DNA of 64,000 bases from CAVUAF01 sp963739375 (GCA_963739375.1 CAVUAF010000017.1:124001-188000), one strand, 5' to 3'. Counted from the stretch's first letter, positions 36,159-45,282 are shown. A program made the numbers and translations. The notes: a model not told the origin generated them from the sequence alone.

Positions 36159-36446
36159 ATGAGCCTTTACTCCCGCTACGACGGCGCCCACAACCATCCC
36201 GTCAACCGCGCCCTGCACATGCTGGCCATCCCGGTGGGGTTCTCGTCGCTGATCGTGGTGTGGTTCCACTGGGTAATGGCGCTGCTGCTCATTCCCGCCG
36301 CGTTTGCGCTGGCCTGGCTCGGACACCTGATCGAAGGCAACAAGCCGGTGTTTTTCACCAACCCGCTGCACGTGTTCGTCGCGCCGGTGTGGCTGGTGCG
36401 GCGCCTCTTCGGCGGGGAAGCGAAACCCGACACGGAGACGGCGTAG
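36159..36446 (+). CDS. DUF962 / Mpo1-like membrane protein
   Basis: A 95-residue protein with YDGAHNHPVNRALHMLAIPVGF, two membrane helices, and WLGHLIEGNKPVFFTNPLHVF, matching the His-containing NxxxH...GHxxExNxP pattern of DUF962/Mpo1. Mpo1 in yeast is an iron dioxygenase of 2-hydroxy fatty acids. The bacterial role is untested. It precedes an acyl-CoA dehydrogenase gene. Confidence 0.82.
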   Translation: MSLYSRYDGAHNHPVNRALHMLAIPVGFSSLIVVWFHWVMALLLIPAAFALAWLGHLIEGNKPVFFTNPLHVFVAPVWLVRRLFGGEAKPDTETA

Positions 36447-36499
36447 GCGCGCGCTCAACTGAAGCCAAGGCGCAGCTTATTCTGCTATAACTGTGTCTT

Positions 36500-37642
36500 A
36501 TGGACTTCGAATTCACGGATGAGCAGCAGCAGTTGCGCCGGAGCGTGCGCGAATTCGCCACGCGCGAGATCCTGCCCCACGTCATGGAGTGGGACGAAGC
36601 CATGCAGTTCCCGCTGGCGACGATCAAGGAACTGGGCCGGCTGGGGCTGATGGGCGCAATTTTTCCCGCGGAACTTGGCGGCGCCGGCATGGGGTACGTG
36701 GAGTACGTCATCGCCATCGAGGAACTCTCGCGCGTGGACGGCTCGATCGGGATCATCGTGGCCGCCCACACCTCGCTGTGCGCCAACCACATTTTCCTGG
36801 CCGGGAGCGAGGAGCAGCAGCGGAAGTACGTCCCGAAACTGGCGACGGGGGAGTTTATCGGCGCCTGGGGCCTGACCGAACCCGGCTCCGGCTCCGACGC
36901 TGGGAGCGCCCGCATGACTGCCGCCCGCCAGGGCGACGGCTGGGTGCTGAACGGTACCAAGACGTTCTGCACCAACGGGCACTACGCCGACGCGGTGGTG
37001 GTCATCGCCGTCACCGACAAGGCGGCGCATACGCATGGGCTCTCGGCCTTCATCGTGGAAAAGGGCGCGCGCGGGTATCGTCCGGGCAAGAAGGAAAACA
37101 AGCTCGGGCTGCGCGCCTCCGATACCGCCGAGATGATCTTCGAAGACTGCTGGGTGCCCGCCGACGCGCTGCTGGGCAAGGAAGGCGACGGCTTTATCGA
37201 CGCCATGCGGGTGCTCGACGGGGGGCGCATCTCGATTGCCGCGCTGTCGCTGGGCATGGCGCAGGGCGCCTTCGAAGCGGCGCTCAAGTACGCAAAGGAG
37301 CGGCAGCAGTTCGGGCGGCCGATTGGCGATTTCCAGGCCATCCAGTGGAAGCTGGCCGACATGGCCACGGAAATCGATGCCGCGCGCCTGCTCACCTTCC
37401 GCGCCGCGTCGTTGAAAGATGCCGGCAAAAAGACGACCCAGGAATCGTCGATGGCCAAGCTCTACGCCAGCGAGGTGGCGGTGCGCGCGGCCGGCGAGTG
37501 CGTCCAGATCCACGGCGGCTACGGCTTCATCAAGGATTATCCCGCCGAGAAGTTCTACCGCGACGTCAAGCTGTGCACCATCGGCGAAGGCACCAGCGAA
37601 ATCCAGCGGCTGGTGATTGCCCGGCAATTGCTCAAGGAATAG
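36500..37642 (+). CDS. Acyl-CoA dehydrogenase
   Basis: A 380-residue FAD enzyme of the short/branched-chain type: DFEFTDEQQQLRRSVREFA, GAWGLTEPGSGSDAGS (FAD/acyl site), GTKTFCTNG, AAGECVQIHGGYGFIKDYPAEKFYRDVKL, and the catalytic Glu in IGEGTSEIQRLVIARQLL. The neighbouring meaB and epimerase genes suggest use in branched-chain amino acid or propionyl-CoA catabolism. Confidence 0.94.
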   Translation: MDFEFTDEQQQLRRSVREFATREILPHVMEWDEAMQFPLATIKELGRLGLMGAIFPAELGGAGMGYVEYVIAIEELSRVDGSIGIIVAAHTSLCANHIFLAGSEEQQRKYVPKLATGEFIGAWGLTEPGSGSDAGSARMTAARQGDGWVLNGTKTFCTNGHYADAVVVIAVTDKAAHTHGLSAFIVEKGARGYRPGKKENKLGLRASDTAEMIFEDCWVPADALLGKEGDGFIDAMRVLDGGRISIAALSLGMAQGAFEAALKYAKERQQFGRPIGDFQAIQWKLADMATEIDAARLLTFRAASLKDAGKKTTQESSMAKLYASEVAVRAAGECVQIHGGYGFIKDYPAEKFYRDVKLCTIGEGTSEIQRLVIARQLLKE

Positions 37643-37697
37643 CCGACATGGCGCGGCGCCGCTGTTGGGGTGCGGCGCGTGCGATACACTACCCGGC

Positions 37698-38648
37698 TTG
37701 GCTGCCGATCCCATCAAGAAGTGGATTGACCACCTTCGCGCCGGCGACCTGCGGGCGCTGGCGCGGGGCATCACCGCGGTCGAGAACCGCGATCCCGCGG
37801 CGCAGGCGCTGCTGCGCGCGCTGTTTCCGCACAGCGGCAAGGCGCAGATTATCGGGATGACGGGCGCGCCCGGCGCCGGCAAGAGCACGCTGGTGGACCA
37901 GCTGGCGCGCGAGTACCGCAAGCAGGGAAAGACGCTGGGCATCATCGCGGTGGACCCCACCAGCCCCTTCAGCGGCGGCGCCATTCTGGGCGACCGCATC
38001 CGCATGCAGCAGCACCACGGAGACCGCGGCATCTTCATCCGCAGCATGGCGACGCGGGGCGCGCTGGGCGGGCTGGCGGCGGCGACGGCCGACGTGGCCA
38101 CCGTGCTCGACGCCGCCGGGCGCGATCTCATCCTCATCGAAACCGTGGGCGTGGGGCAGGACGAGGTGGACATCGTCAAACTTGCCGACACAACGGTGGT
38201 GATTCTGGTGCCGGGGATGGGCGACGACGTGCAGACCCTCAAGGCCGGCATCATGGAGATCGCCGACATTTTCGTCATCAACAAGAGCGACCGCGAGGGC
38301 GCCGAGCGGGTGGAGCGCGAGGTGCGCGGCATGCAGTCGCTGGCGGCGCGCGGCGACAACTGGACTCCGCCCATCGTGAAGACCGTGGGGACCGAGGGCA
38401 AGGGAATCGTGGAACTCGCGGCCGCCATCCGGGAATACCAGGAGCACGTGGCGGCCTCCGGGCGGGCCGCGGAGAAGCGGGCGCACAACTGGCGCGAGCG
38501 CCTGCTGGAGATGCTGCGGGATGCGGCCCTGCAGTACGTGCGCCAGCGGGTGGGGGACGAGGCGCTCAGCCGCTTTGCCGGCGAGATCGCGGAGCATCGC
38601 CGCGACCCATACGCGCTGGTGGAGGAGCTGGTGCGCGGCGAGGGGTGA
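37698..38648 (+). CDS. meaB: Methylmalonyl-CoA mutase-associated GTPase MeaB
   Basis: A 316-residue G3E GTPase: GMTGAPGAGKSTLVDQLA (P-loop), IIAVDPTSPFSGGAILGDRIRM, IRSMATRGALGG, ETVGVGQDEVDI (G3 region) and VINKSD (G4). It loads and protects the adenosylcobalamin-dependent mutase. The start is a TTG at 37698 (no ATG in frame); the initiation site is tentative. The mutase itself is not in the window. Confidence 0.93.
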   Translation: MAADPIKKWIDHLRAGDLRALARGITAVENRDPAAQALLRALFPHSGKAQIIGMTGAPGAGKSTLVDQLAREYRKQGKTLGIIAVDPTSPFSGGAILGDRIRMQQHHGDRGIFIRSMATRGALGGLAAATADVATVLDAAGRDLILIETVGVGQDEVDIVKLADTTVVILVPGMGDDVQTLKAGIMEIADIFVINKSDREGAERVEREVRGMQSLAARGDNWTPPIVKTVGTEGKGIVELAAAIREYQEHVAASGRAAEKRAHNWRERLLEMLRDAALQYVRQRVGDEALSRFAGEIAEHRRDPYALVEELVRGEG

Positions 38649-38650
38649 AG

Positions 38651-38785
38651 ATTTCATCATTTGGGCAAGTGTCATTTTTCCATTTCGTGCTGGACCCGTG
38701 GTGCGAAGAGCGGATGTTCGCCGCAAGAAATGAAGAAATGGAAAAATGCGAAAATGAAGAAATCCTCCGCGCCTTCGTGGTGAAA
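38651..38785. repeat. Inverted word-run repeat plus CTTCGTGGTGAA end, between meaB and epimerase
   Basis: Left arm 38651-38687 (ATTTCATCATTTGGG...TTTTTCCATTTCG). Right arm 38725-38763 (AAGAAATGAAGAAATGGAAAAA...). The right arm runs into CTCCGCGCCTTCGTGGTGAA, the reverse of the CACCACGGAGGCACGGAG sequence at 35999. It starts 3 bases after the meaB stop. Confidence 0.8.
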
Positions 38786-38795
38786 AGGGAAATTC

Positions 38796-39209
38796 ATGGC
38801 CGGCTTCAGCCTTGATCATCTCGGGATTGCGGTGAGGTCGCTGGCGGCGGCGCGGCAGATTTACGAGCGCCTGGGGCTCGCCGTGGTGGGCGAGGAAGTG
38901 GTGGAGCACGAGCGGGTGCGGGTGGCCATGGTGGCGGTGGGGGAGACGCGCATCGAGCTGCTGGAACCGACCTCGGGCGATTCGCCCATCGGCCGCTTCC
39001 TGGAGAAACGCGGCGAGGGGCTGCACCACGTGGCGTTGCGCGTGCCCGACCTGGCCGCCGTGGTCGCGCGGCTGAAGCAGCAGGGCACGCGGCTGATCAG
39101 CGACGAGATCAAGGTGGGGGCCGGGGGACACCGGTACATCTTCGTGCATCCATCGGCGGCCGGCGGCGTGCTGCTGGAGCTGTGCGAAGGCGATCGGGCC
39201 AGCGGGTGA
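38796..39209 (+). CDS. mce: Methylmalonyl-CoA epimerase
   Basis: A 137-residue vicinal-oxygen-chelate protein converting (S)- to (R)-methylmalonyl-CoA. Metal ligands are in FSLDHLGIAV, LHHVALRVPDL and VLLELCE. TRIELLEPTSGDSPIGRFLEKRGEGLHH is the family hallmark. Together with meaB it marks a propionyl-CoA to succinyl-CoA route. Confidence 0.95.
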   Translation: MAGFSLDHLGIAVRSLAAARQIYERLGLAVVGEEVVEHERVRVAMVAVGETRIELLEPTSGDSPIGRFLEKRGEGLHHVALRVPDLAAVVARLKQQGTRLISDEIKVGAGGHRYIFVHPSAAGGVLLELCEGDRASG

Positions 39210-39218
39210 GAGCGGCAG

Positions 39219-39935
39219 ATGCTAATCCTCGCAATTGACACCGCGGGAAAGCACGGGGGGATCGCGCTGGCGCGCGCCGAGGCCGGGGCCTGCGATTTGG
39301 TGGCCGAGGCGGCGCTCGCGGGCGGGAGCTACTCGGCACAACTGGTGCCGCAGATGGCCGCGCTGCTGGCGCAACAGGGGCTCGCGCTGCGCGACCTGGA
39401 CGGCTTCGCCGTCGCCTCCGGGCCGGGATCGTTCACCGGCTTGCGGGTGGGGTTGGCGGCGGTGAAGGCGCTGGCGGATGTTCTCGGGAAGCCGATTGCG
39501 GCAGTTTCGGTGCTGGAGGCGGTGGCGGCGCAAATCGCGAGCGTCAAGGACGCACCCCGCGCCCCGCGCCTCATCCCGGTGCTCGATGCCGGGCGCGGCG
39601 AGCTGTATGCCGCCGAATATCGCGTCGCAGAGGGCCAGCGCGAGTTGGTGCGGCAGGCGGTAATCAAGCGCGTGGAGTTGGGCGAATTCGTCGCCGCAAC
39701 GGCCGAGGCGCATGCGGGCGCGCTGGTGCTCGCCGCGGACTCCGCCCTGGTCGAAGGAGTAGTGGCTGCGGGCGGCCGGGCGTGGCTGGTCGCGATGCCC
39801 GGCGTCGCCGAGATCGCGCGCCTGGGGGCGGCGAAGCTGCTGCGTGGGGAGACCACGCCCGCCGCCACGCTCGACGCCGACTACATCCGCCGCTCCGACG
39901 CCGAACTATACTCGTTACCCAAGCTCTCCGGTTGA
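39219..39935 (+). CDS. tsaB: tRNA threonylcarbamoyladenosine biosynthesis protein TsaB
   Basis: A 238-residue ASKHA-fold protein, the TsaD partner in t6A37 tRNA modification. It starts LILAIDTAGKHGGIALA, then YSAQLVPQMAALLAQQGLALRDLDGFAVASGPGSFTGLRVGLAAVKALAD, the signature block, and IPVLDAGRGELYAAEY. rimI follows by 3 bases, a common pairing. Confidence 0.95.
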   Translation: MLILAIDTAGKHGGIALARAEAGACDLVAEAALAGGSYSAQLVPQMAALLAQQGLALRDLDGFAVASGPGSFTGLRVGLAAVKALADVLGKPIAAVSVLEAVAAQIASVKDAPRAPRLIPVLDAGRGELYAAEYRVAEGQRELVRQAVIKRVELGEFVAATAEAHAGALVLAADSALVEGVVAAGGRAWLVAMPGVAEIARLGAAKLLRGETTPAATLDADYIRRSDAELYSLPKLSG

Positions 39936-39938
39936 GCC

Positions 39939-40397
39939 ATGCAGATACGCGTTGCCACCGCCGCCGACGTTTCCGCCATCGCCGCCATCGCGCGCGGCGC
40001 CAGCACGGCAGCGCAGTGGAGCCGGGAGGAGTACGACCGCCTCTTCGCCGCGGGCGAGGAAGGCGTCCGCCGCGAAGTGCTGGTCATCGAGAGCGAGGGC
40101 GTGATCGAGGGCTTCCTGGTCGGGCTGCCGCTGGGGCCGGAGTGGGAACTGGAGAACGTGGTGGTGATTCCCGAGCGGCGCGGGCAGGGGCTGGGCACGG
40201 AGCTGGTGACCGAATTCCTCGACCAGGCGCGGGAGAGCGGCGCGGAGCGGGTGTACCTGGAGGTGCGGCAGTCGAACGAGGCGGCGCGCATCCTCTACGA
40301 GAAGTGCGGCTTCGGCGAAACCGGCCGCCGCCAGAGCTACTACCAGGACCCGCCGGAAGACGCGCTGCTGTACGCCGTCATGCTGAAGGAAGAGTGA
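39939..40397 (+). CDS. rimI: Ribosomal protein S18 alanine N-acetyltransferase family GNAT
   Basis: A 152-residue GNAT: MQIRVATAADVSAIAAIA, IEGFLVGLPLGPEWELENVVVIPERRGQGLGTELVTEFL (acetyl-CoA site RRGQGLG), YLEVRQSNEAARILYEKCGFGETGRRQSYYQDPPEDALLYAVML. The RimI assignment rests on the ending and on the position after tsaB. Confidence 0.9.
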   Translation: MQIRVATAADVSAIAAIARGASTAAQWSREEYDRLFAAGEEGVRREVLVIESEGVIEGFLVGLPLGPEWELENVVVIPERRGQGLGTELVTEFLDQARESGAERVYLEVRQSNEAARILYEKCGFGETGRRQSYYQDPPEDALLYAVMLKEE

Positions 40398-40502
40398 AGC
40401 TTGTGCACCATTTAATGTGCAATCTGGCAGCGCCCGAAAACGGTTGCGGCGGAGAAAAATCGTGTGATAGCGTTGGCGCAACCCTGGTAGGAGGTTCTGT
40501 GA

Positions 40503-40733
40503 ATGGCTGCTGCCGAGTTCAGACAGCAACTCCTCTCCGCTAACGAAGAATTTCGACGTCTCGTCCAGGAGCATACGCAGCACGCGCAGCGCCTGGACGC
40601 CCTCATCAGCAAGCGTTACCTTTCGGAGGATGAAAAGGTGGAAGAGGTGCGGCTGAAGAAGCTGAAGCTGCGCCTGAAAGACGAGATGGAGCGGATCGAG
40701 CAAGACTACCGGCGGCAGCACCAGGTCGCCTGA
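40503..40733 (+). CDS. Small coiled-coil protein (DUF465-like)
   Basis: A 76-residue, highly charged helical protein: FRQQLLSANEEFRRLVQEHTQHAQRLDAL, then YLSEDEKVEEVRLKKLKLRLKDEMERI. This matches the DUF465 (YdcH) pattern of a helical hairpin. AGGAGG lies about 8 bases before the ATG. The 105-base gap upstream contains TGCAC-catttaat-GTGCA, a small hairpin. Function unknown. Confidence 0.75.
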   Translation: MAAAEFRQQLLSANEEFRRLVQEHTQHAQRLDALISKRYLSEDEKVEEVRLKKLKLRLKDEMERIEQDYRRQHQVA

Positions 40734-40877
40734 TTCGCCCCACAACCCAGCTCCTCACGCGGCCCGCAGGCCGAGGCATCGTTGTCGCCTCGTGCTGCGG
40801 GCCGGCGCGCGTTGGGCGGCGCGCACGCGTTCTTCGCGGCCGGCGCTGGCGCCGACCGATATAATCAGGGGTTGGAC

Positions 40878-41552
40878 ATGGTCCGCGACGGCATCTATTA
40901 CGCGCTGGGCATGGCGGCAGTGGCCGGGGTCGTGGTGTGGCTCACCGGCAACGGCTGGTACGCCGCGCCGCTGGTGTTGCTCGCGGCCTTCTTCCTGTGG
41001 TTCTTCCGCGATCCGGAACGCGCGATTCCCGATGCGCCCGGCGCGGTGGTCTCGCCGGCCGACGGCAAAGTCACCGAGGTCAGCGAGGTCGAGATTGACG
41101 GCCGGCGCCGCACCCGCATCAGCATCTTCCTCAGCGTTTTTGATGTGCACGTGAACCGCTCGCCGATCGCGGGCGTGGTGCGGGAGGTGGAATACCGGCG
41201 CGGGCAGTTTGTGAACGCCCTGCGCGCCGCCTCCGCCGCGCAGAACGAGCAGAACATCGTCACCGTGGAAGGCGAGGGCCAGGTCGTGGTTTTCAAGCAG
41301 ATCGCGGGAATGCTGGCGCGGCGCATCGTGTTCCGGCCGCGGGTGGGCGAGACGCTGGCGCGCGGGCAGCGCGTGGGCATGATCAAGTTCGGCTCGCGCG
41401 TGGACGTAATCCTGGAAGACGGGACAGAAGCGGTGGTGCGGCCGGGTGAGCACGTGCGCGGCGGCGCCAGCGTGGTGGGCCGGGCGACGGTAAGCGTGGC
41501 TGCCATTTCCGTGGCAGCTCCTTTGCGGCGGGTGAGCGGAGACCACGCATGA
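40878..41552 (+). CDS. psd: Phosphatidylserine decarboxylase proenzyme (short type)
   Basis: A 224-residue decarboxylase that makes phosphatidylethanolamine. One N-terminal hydrophobic region (ALGMAAVAGVVVWL, LVLLAAFFLWFFRDPER) is followed by VVSPADGKVTEV, ISIFLSVFDVHVNRSPIAG and the self-cleaving Gly-Ser in IKFGSRVDVIL that becomes the pyruvoyl group. ATG 40878 is chosen as the first sensible start. It overlaps pssA by four bases. Confidence 0.95.
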   Translation: MVRDGIYYALGMAAVAGVVVWLTGNGWYAAPLVLLAAFFLWFFRDPERAIPDAPGAVVSPADGKVTEVSEVEIDGRRRTRISIFLSVFDVHVNRSPIAGVVREVEYRRGQFVNALRAASAAQNEQNIVTVEGEGQVVVFKQIAGMLARRIVFRPRVGETLARGQRVGMIKFGSRVDVILEDGTEAVVRPGEHVRGGASVVGRATVSVAAISVAAPLRRVSGDHA

Positions 41553-42424
41553 ACACCGCGCCCTTGTTCCGGCGTCCCGAGGATGAGAAGCAGCGCCGCC
41601 GGCTGCGCAAGGGCATGTACCTGCTGCCCTCGCTGTTCACCACCGCCAACATCGCCGCCGGTTACTACGCGATCAGCCAGGCCATGCAGGGGACGGCCAG
41701 CGATTACTGGCACTTCGACCACGCGGTGATTGCCATCGGTTTCGCCTTTCTCTTCGATGGGCTCGACGGCCGTATCGCACGCCTCACCAACACCACCAGC
41801 GACTTCGGCAGGGAACTCGATTCCCTGGCCGACGTCATTGCGTTCGGCGTGGCGCCGGCCGTGGTGGCATGGACGTGGGGCTTCCGCCTGCTGCCCACGG
41901 CGCTGCCCGCAGAGATGCACGCCCGCCTGGTGCAGGTGGGCGGCATCGCGACCTTCCTGTTCCTGATTGCCGGCGCCAGCCGCCTGGCGCGCTTCAACAT
42001 CCAGAAGAATCCGCAGCCGTCGAACCCGGGGCGTCCCGGGCGCAAGTACTTCGTCGGCATGCCGATCCCGGCGGGCGCGGGAGTGCTGGCGGCGGCGATC
42101 CACTTTTCGAACGGCGAGCCTCTCGACCGCTGGTGGTGGGCGGCAATCTGGGCGGCGTTTATCACCGCGGTCGCGTTCCTCATGGTCAGCACCTGGCGCT
42201 TCTATAGCTTCAAGGACATTGATCTGCGCAGCCGGCGTCCGTTTCAAGTCATCGTCGGGATAGCCGCGCTGATTGCCGCGATCTGGTATTTCTCGCGCTA
42301 CGTGCTGTTCTTCATGGCGCTCACCTACATGCTGTCGGGGGTGTTCGCGCGGCTGGGCTGGGTCTTCCGGCGCCGCAGTGCCCCGCCGCCACCGCCCTTG
42401 CAGGAGGCCCCGGAGGTGCGATGA
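41549..42424 (+). CDS. pssA: CDP-diacylglycerol-serine O-phosphatidyltransferase
   Basis: A 291-residue membrane CDP-alcohol phosphotransferase. The catalytic signature DGLDGRIARLTNTTSDFGRE followed by LDSLADVIAFGVAPA fits D-x2-DG-x2-AR-x8-G-x3-D-x3-D. Several membrane helices follow. It makes phosphatidylserine, the substrate of Psd encoded just upstream; both genes overlap by four bases. Confidence 0.96.
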   Translation: MNTAPLFRRPEDEKQRRRLRKGMYLLPSLFTTANIAAGYYAISQAMQGTASDYWHFDHAVIAIGFAFLFDGLDGRIARLTNTTSDFGRELDSLADVIAFGVAPAVVAWTWGFRLLPTALPAEMHARLVQVGGIATFLFLIAGASRLARFNIQKNPQPSNPGRPGRKYFVGMPIPAGAGVLAAAIHFSNGEPLDRWWWAAIWAAFITAVAFLMVSTWRFYSFKDIDLRSRRPFQVIVGIAALIAAIWYFSRYVLFFMALTYMLSGVFARLGWVFRRRSAPPPPPLQEAPEVR

Positions 42425-43467
42425 GCGCGACCCCCAAAGAAGACATCCCGCAGACGTGGGGCGGCCTGCGGCGCGTCGCCATCGTGGGCGCGGCCACGCT
42501 GAAGGGCAGGGAACTGAAGGACGCGCTGGCGGAGCGGAAGTTTCCGGCGGTGGACGTGAAACTGCTGGATGACGACGAGACGCTGGGGCAGATTGACGCT
42601 GTGGGCGAAGAGGCCACGTTCATCCAGAGCGTGGGGGCGCAGAACTTCGAGCACGTGGACTTCGCCTTCTTCGCCGCCGACGCGGAGTTCACGCGCAAGC
42701 ACTGGCACCTGGCGCGGGATGTGGGCGCGGTGGTGATCGACCTCTCCTACGGTCTGGAGGACGAGCCCGGCGGCATCGTGCGCGCCCCGTGGATCGAGCG
42801 GGAACGCGGGGCGGGCGCCGAGCGGGAGTCGAAGCTCATCGTGTCGGCGCATCCCGCCGCCATCGTGCTGGCACTGCTGCTGGGGCGCGCCGCGCGCGCC
42901 GGTGGCTTGCGCACCGCCGTGGCCACCGTCTTCGAGCCGGCCAGCGAGACCGGCCGCCGCGGCATGGACGAACTGCACCAGCAGACCGTCAGCCTGCTCT
43001 CCTTCCAGCAGCTGCCCAAGGACGTGTTCGATACCCAGGTGGCCTTCAACCTGGTGTCGCGCTACGGCGGGGAATCGGCGCAGAGCCTGGAGAACGTGGA
43101 GCGCCGCATCCTGCGGCATCTCGCCACCCTGTCGCCGCTCCCGGCGCCGTCGCTCATGCTGCTGCAGGGCCCCACGTTCCACGCGCACGCGTTTTCGATT
43201 TACCTGGAGGCGGAGCGGCCGATTGCGCTGGGCGACATGGCGCAGGCGCTGGCGGGCGAGCACGTCACGGTGACGCGGCTGGCCGAGGATGCGCCCACCA
43301 ACGTCAGCGCCGCCGGGCAGCCGGAGGTCCAGGTGGCGGTGCGCCGCGACATCCAGCGCGAAAACGGGTTCTGGCTGTGGGCGGCGGCGGACAATCTGGT
43401 GATCGCCGCCGTCAACGCCGTCGAGTGCGCCGAAACCAGCACCGCCGTGGCGGGACGAGTGCAGTAA
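42421..43467 (+). CDS. Asd/USG-1-family protein lacking the catalytic cysteine
   Basis: A 348-residue relative of aspartate-semialdehyde dehydrogenase. The N-terminal Rossmann part (RRVAIVGAATLKGRELKDAL) and the dimerisation part are recognisable (FNLVSRYGGES, GPTFHAHAFSIYLEAERPI, RDIQRENGFWLWAAADNLVIAAVNAVEC). Where the enzyme has NCST, this protein reads VSAHPAAIVLAL, so the nucleophilic Cys is absent, as in USG-1 proteins. Dehydrogenase activity is therefore unlikely. It overlaps pssA by four bases. Function unknown. Confidence 0.82.
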   Translation: MSATPKEDIPQTWGGLRRVAIVGAATLKGRELKDALAERKFPAVDVKLLDDDETLGQIDAVGEEATFIQSVGAQNFEHVDFAFFAADAEFTRKHWHLARDVGAVVIDLSYGLEDEPGGIVRAPWIERERGAGAERESKLIVSAHPAAIVLALLLGRAARAGGLRTAVATVFEPASETGRRGMDELHQQTVSLLSFQQLPKDVFDTQVAFNLVSRYGGESAQSLENVERRILRHLATLSPLPAPSLMLLQGPTFHAHAFSIYLEAERPIALGDMAQALAGEHVTVTRLAEDAPTNVSAAGQPEVQVAVRRDIQRENGFWLWAAADNLVIAAVNAVECAETSTAVAGRVQ

Positions 43468-43546
43468 CGCCGGCGCGTCAGAACCACGCGCGGCACGCTA
43501 CTTGCCGCTTTCAAGCGTCACGCCGGCCCGGTAAGATGGGCCTTCC

Positions 43547-44083
43547 ATGCGGGTGAGGTCGTACAAGGGTTGGCGGTGGGCCGCGATGGCGGCCGGCATG
43601 CTGGCGCTCGCCGGCTGCGGCTACCACGTGGCGGGACGCGCCACGCGTCTGCCGCAGGCCGTCCATACCATCGCGGTGCCGGTGTTCGTCAATCAGACCC
43701 ACACCTACCGCATCGAGCAGGTGCTCACCAGCGCGGTGGTGCGGGAGTTCGGGACGCGGACGCGCTACCGCATCCTGACCGGGCCGGCGCCGGAAGCCGA
43801 CGCCGTCCTGCACGGTACCGTCGTCTCCGCCAGCACTTCGCCGCTGACCTACGACGCAACGACGGGGCGTGCGTCCACGGTGCTGGTGACCGTGAACCTC
43901 AAGGTCGAGCTGGTGGGGCGCAACGGTACGCCCCTCTACCAGAATCCGAATTACACGTTTCGCGAGCAGTACCAGGTATCGCGCGAGATCGCCAGCTTTT
44001 TCGAGGAAGAATCGCCGGCGATGGACCGCCTGGCGCGGGATTTCGCGCGCACGCTGGTGAGCAGCATCCTCGAGGGCTTCTGA
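43547..44083 (+). CDS. lptE: LPS-assembly lipoprotein LptE
   Basis: A 178-residue lipoprotein with lipobox LALAGC followed by GYHVAGRATRLPQAVHTIAVPVFVN, the LptE start. It continues with YRIEQVLTSAVVREFG, the beta-rich middle, and PNYTFREQYQVSREIASFFEEESPAMDRLARDFARTLV. It plugs LptD at the outer membrane. holA follows by two bases, a classic arrangement. Confidence 0.94.
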   Translation: MRVRSYKGWRWAAMAAGMLALAGCGYHVAGRATRLPQAVHTIAVPVFVNQTHTYRIEQVLTSAVVREFGTRTRYRILTGPAPEADAVLHGTVVSASTSPLTYDATTGRASTVLVTVNLKVELVGRNGTPLYQNPNYTFREQYQVSREIASFFEEESPAMDRLARDFARTLVSSILEGF

Positions 44084-44085
44084 CC

Positions 44086-45213
44086 GTGCCGGGCTCGTTT
44101 GCGCTCACCGACCGCTTCGCCGCCGAGGTGCAGCAGCGCAAGCTGCGCCCGGCGTACGTGCTGGTGGGGGACGAGGCGTTTTTCCGGCAGCGCATCCGCG
44201 ACGCCATCCTCGAGCACCTGGTGGCGCCGGAGCTGCGCGACTTCGGCGTGTACGAGTTTGACCTCGCCGAAACCGGCGTGCACGACGTGCTCGACCGCGC
44301 GCGGACGCCCTCGCTGATGGCGCCCTTCCAGGTTTTCTTCATCCGCGGCGTAAAGGCGCTGTATGGGCGGGGCTCGCACCAGGAGGAGTTCGACGCCATC
44401 GCGCAGTACTGCCAGGACCCGAATCCGGCGGCGCTGCTGGTCTTCATCGCCGACCACGTCAGCATTCCCGCCGACCCGCGGCGGATGGAGCTGCAGGACC
44501 GCGACCGCTACGAGCGCATCCGCGAGACGCTGGGCGCGTACTGCGGCGTGATCGAGCTGGCGCGGGTGGAAGAGGGCGAGGCCGTGCGCTGGATTGTGGA
44601 GACGGCGGCAGGGCAGCAGGTGAAGGTGGAGCCGGATGCGGCGCGCGAGCTGGTGGACGCGCTGGGCGGCGACATGATGATGATCGCGGCCGAACTGGAA
44701 AAACTCATGCTCTACGCCGGCGACCGGAAGCGCGTCACGCTCGGCGACGTCGAGACCATGGTGCTGGCCGCCAAGCAGCGGTCGCTCTACGAACTGACCG
44801 ACGCTATTTCGGCGAAGGACAAGGGGCGGGCGCTGGCGATCCTCGACGCCATTCTCGCCAGCGGGGAAGGCGAGGAAGCGGCGATCGGGCATCTCTACAT
44901 GCTGGCCAAGACCTTCCGGCAGATGCTGGTGATCAGCGAGCGCAACGTGCGCGACTCGCGCGCCCTGTGGCAGGCGCTGTGGCAGGGCTTCCGGGTGCCG
45001 CCCTTCGCCGCGGAAGACGTCATCCGGCAGGCGCGGCGGTACAAGTCGCGGCGCGAACTGACGCGGGCGCTGCGCACCATCGCCCGCGCCGACCTGGCCT
45101 TGCGCTCCAATCCGCCCAGCAAACGCCTGGTGCTGGAGCAACTGGTGCTGACGCTGGCCGCCGAGCCACGGCCGGAGGCGCCGACCTGGCAGCAGGAAGA
45201 GCTCGGCGTCTGA
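44086..45213 (+). CDS. holA: DNA polymerase III subunit delta
   Basis: A 375-residue clamp-loader subunit. It begins at a GTG (44086) two bases after lptE. Blocks include LRPAYVLVGDEAFFRQRIRDAIL, VYEFDLAETGVHDVLDRARTPSLMAPFQVFFIRG, LGGDMMMIAAELEKLMLYAGDRKRVTLGDVETMV, SLYELTDAISAKDKGRALAILDAIL and a C-terminal helical collar. It opens the beta clamp in the replisome. Confidence 0.94.
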   Translation: MPGSFALTDRFAAEVQQRKLRPAYVLVGDEAFFRQRIRDAILEHLVAPELRDFGVYEFDLAETGVHDVLDRARTPSLMAPFQVFFIRGVKALYGRGSHQEEFDAIAQYCQDPNPAALLVFIADHVSIPADPRRMELQDRDRYERIRETLGAYCGVIELARVEEGEAVRWIVETAAGQQVKVEPDAARELVDALGGDMMMIAAELEKLMLYAGDRKRVTLGDVETMVLAAKQRSLYELTDAISAKDKGRALAILDAILASGEGEEAAIGHLYMLAKTFRQMLVISERNVRDSRALWQALWQGFRVPPFAAEDVIRQARRYKSRRELTRALRTIARADLALRSNPPSKRLVLEQLVLTLAAEPRPEAPTWQQEELGV

Positions 45214-45282
45214 GGCCGCCGCCAATCCCGTAATCCCGCGCGCGGGGTGGAGGTGCTAGCACCTTGGTGGCGGCGAAAGTAT

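Noticed and set aside
36486..36502. Leaderless start of the acyl-CoA dehydrogenase gene from TATAAC
   Set aside because: No acceptable -35 at the right distance, so the box is probably chance.
36485..38488. 667-residue minus-strand frame opposite acyl-CoA dehydrogenase and meaB
   Set aside because: Spans two real genes on the other strand and shows no recognisable domain.
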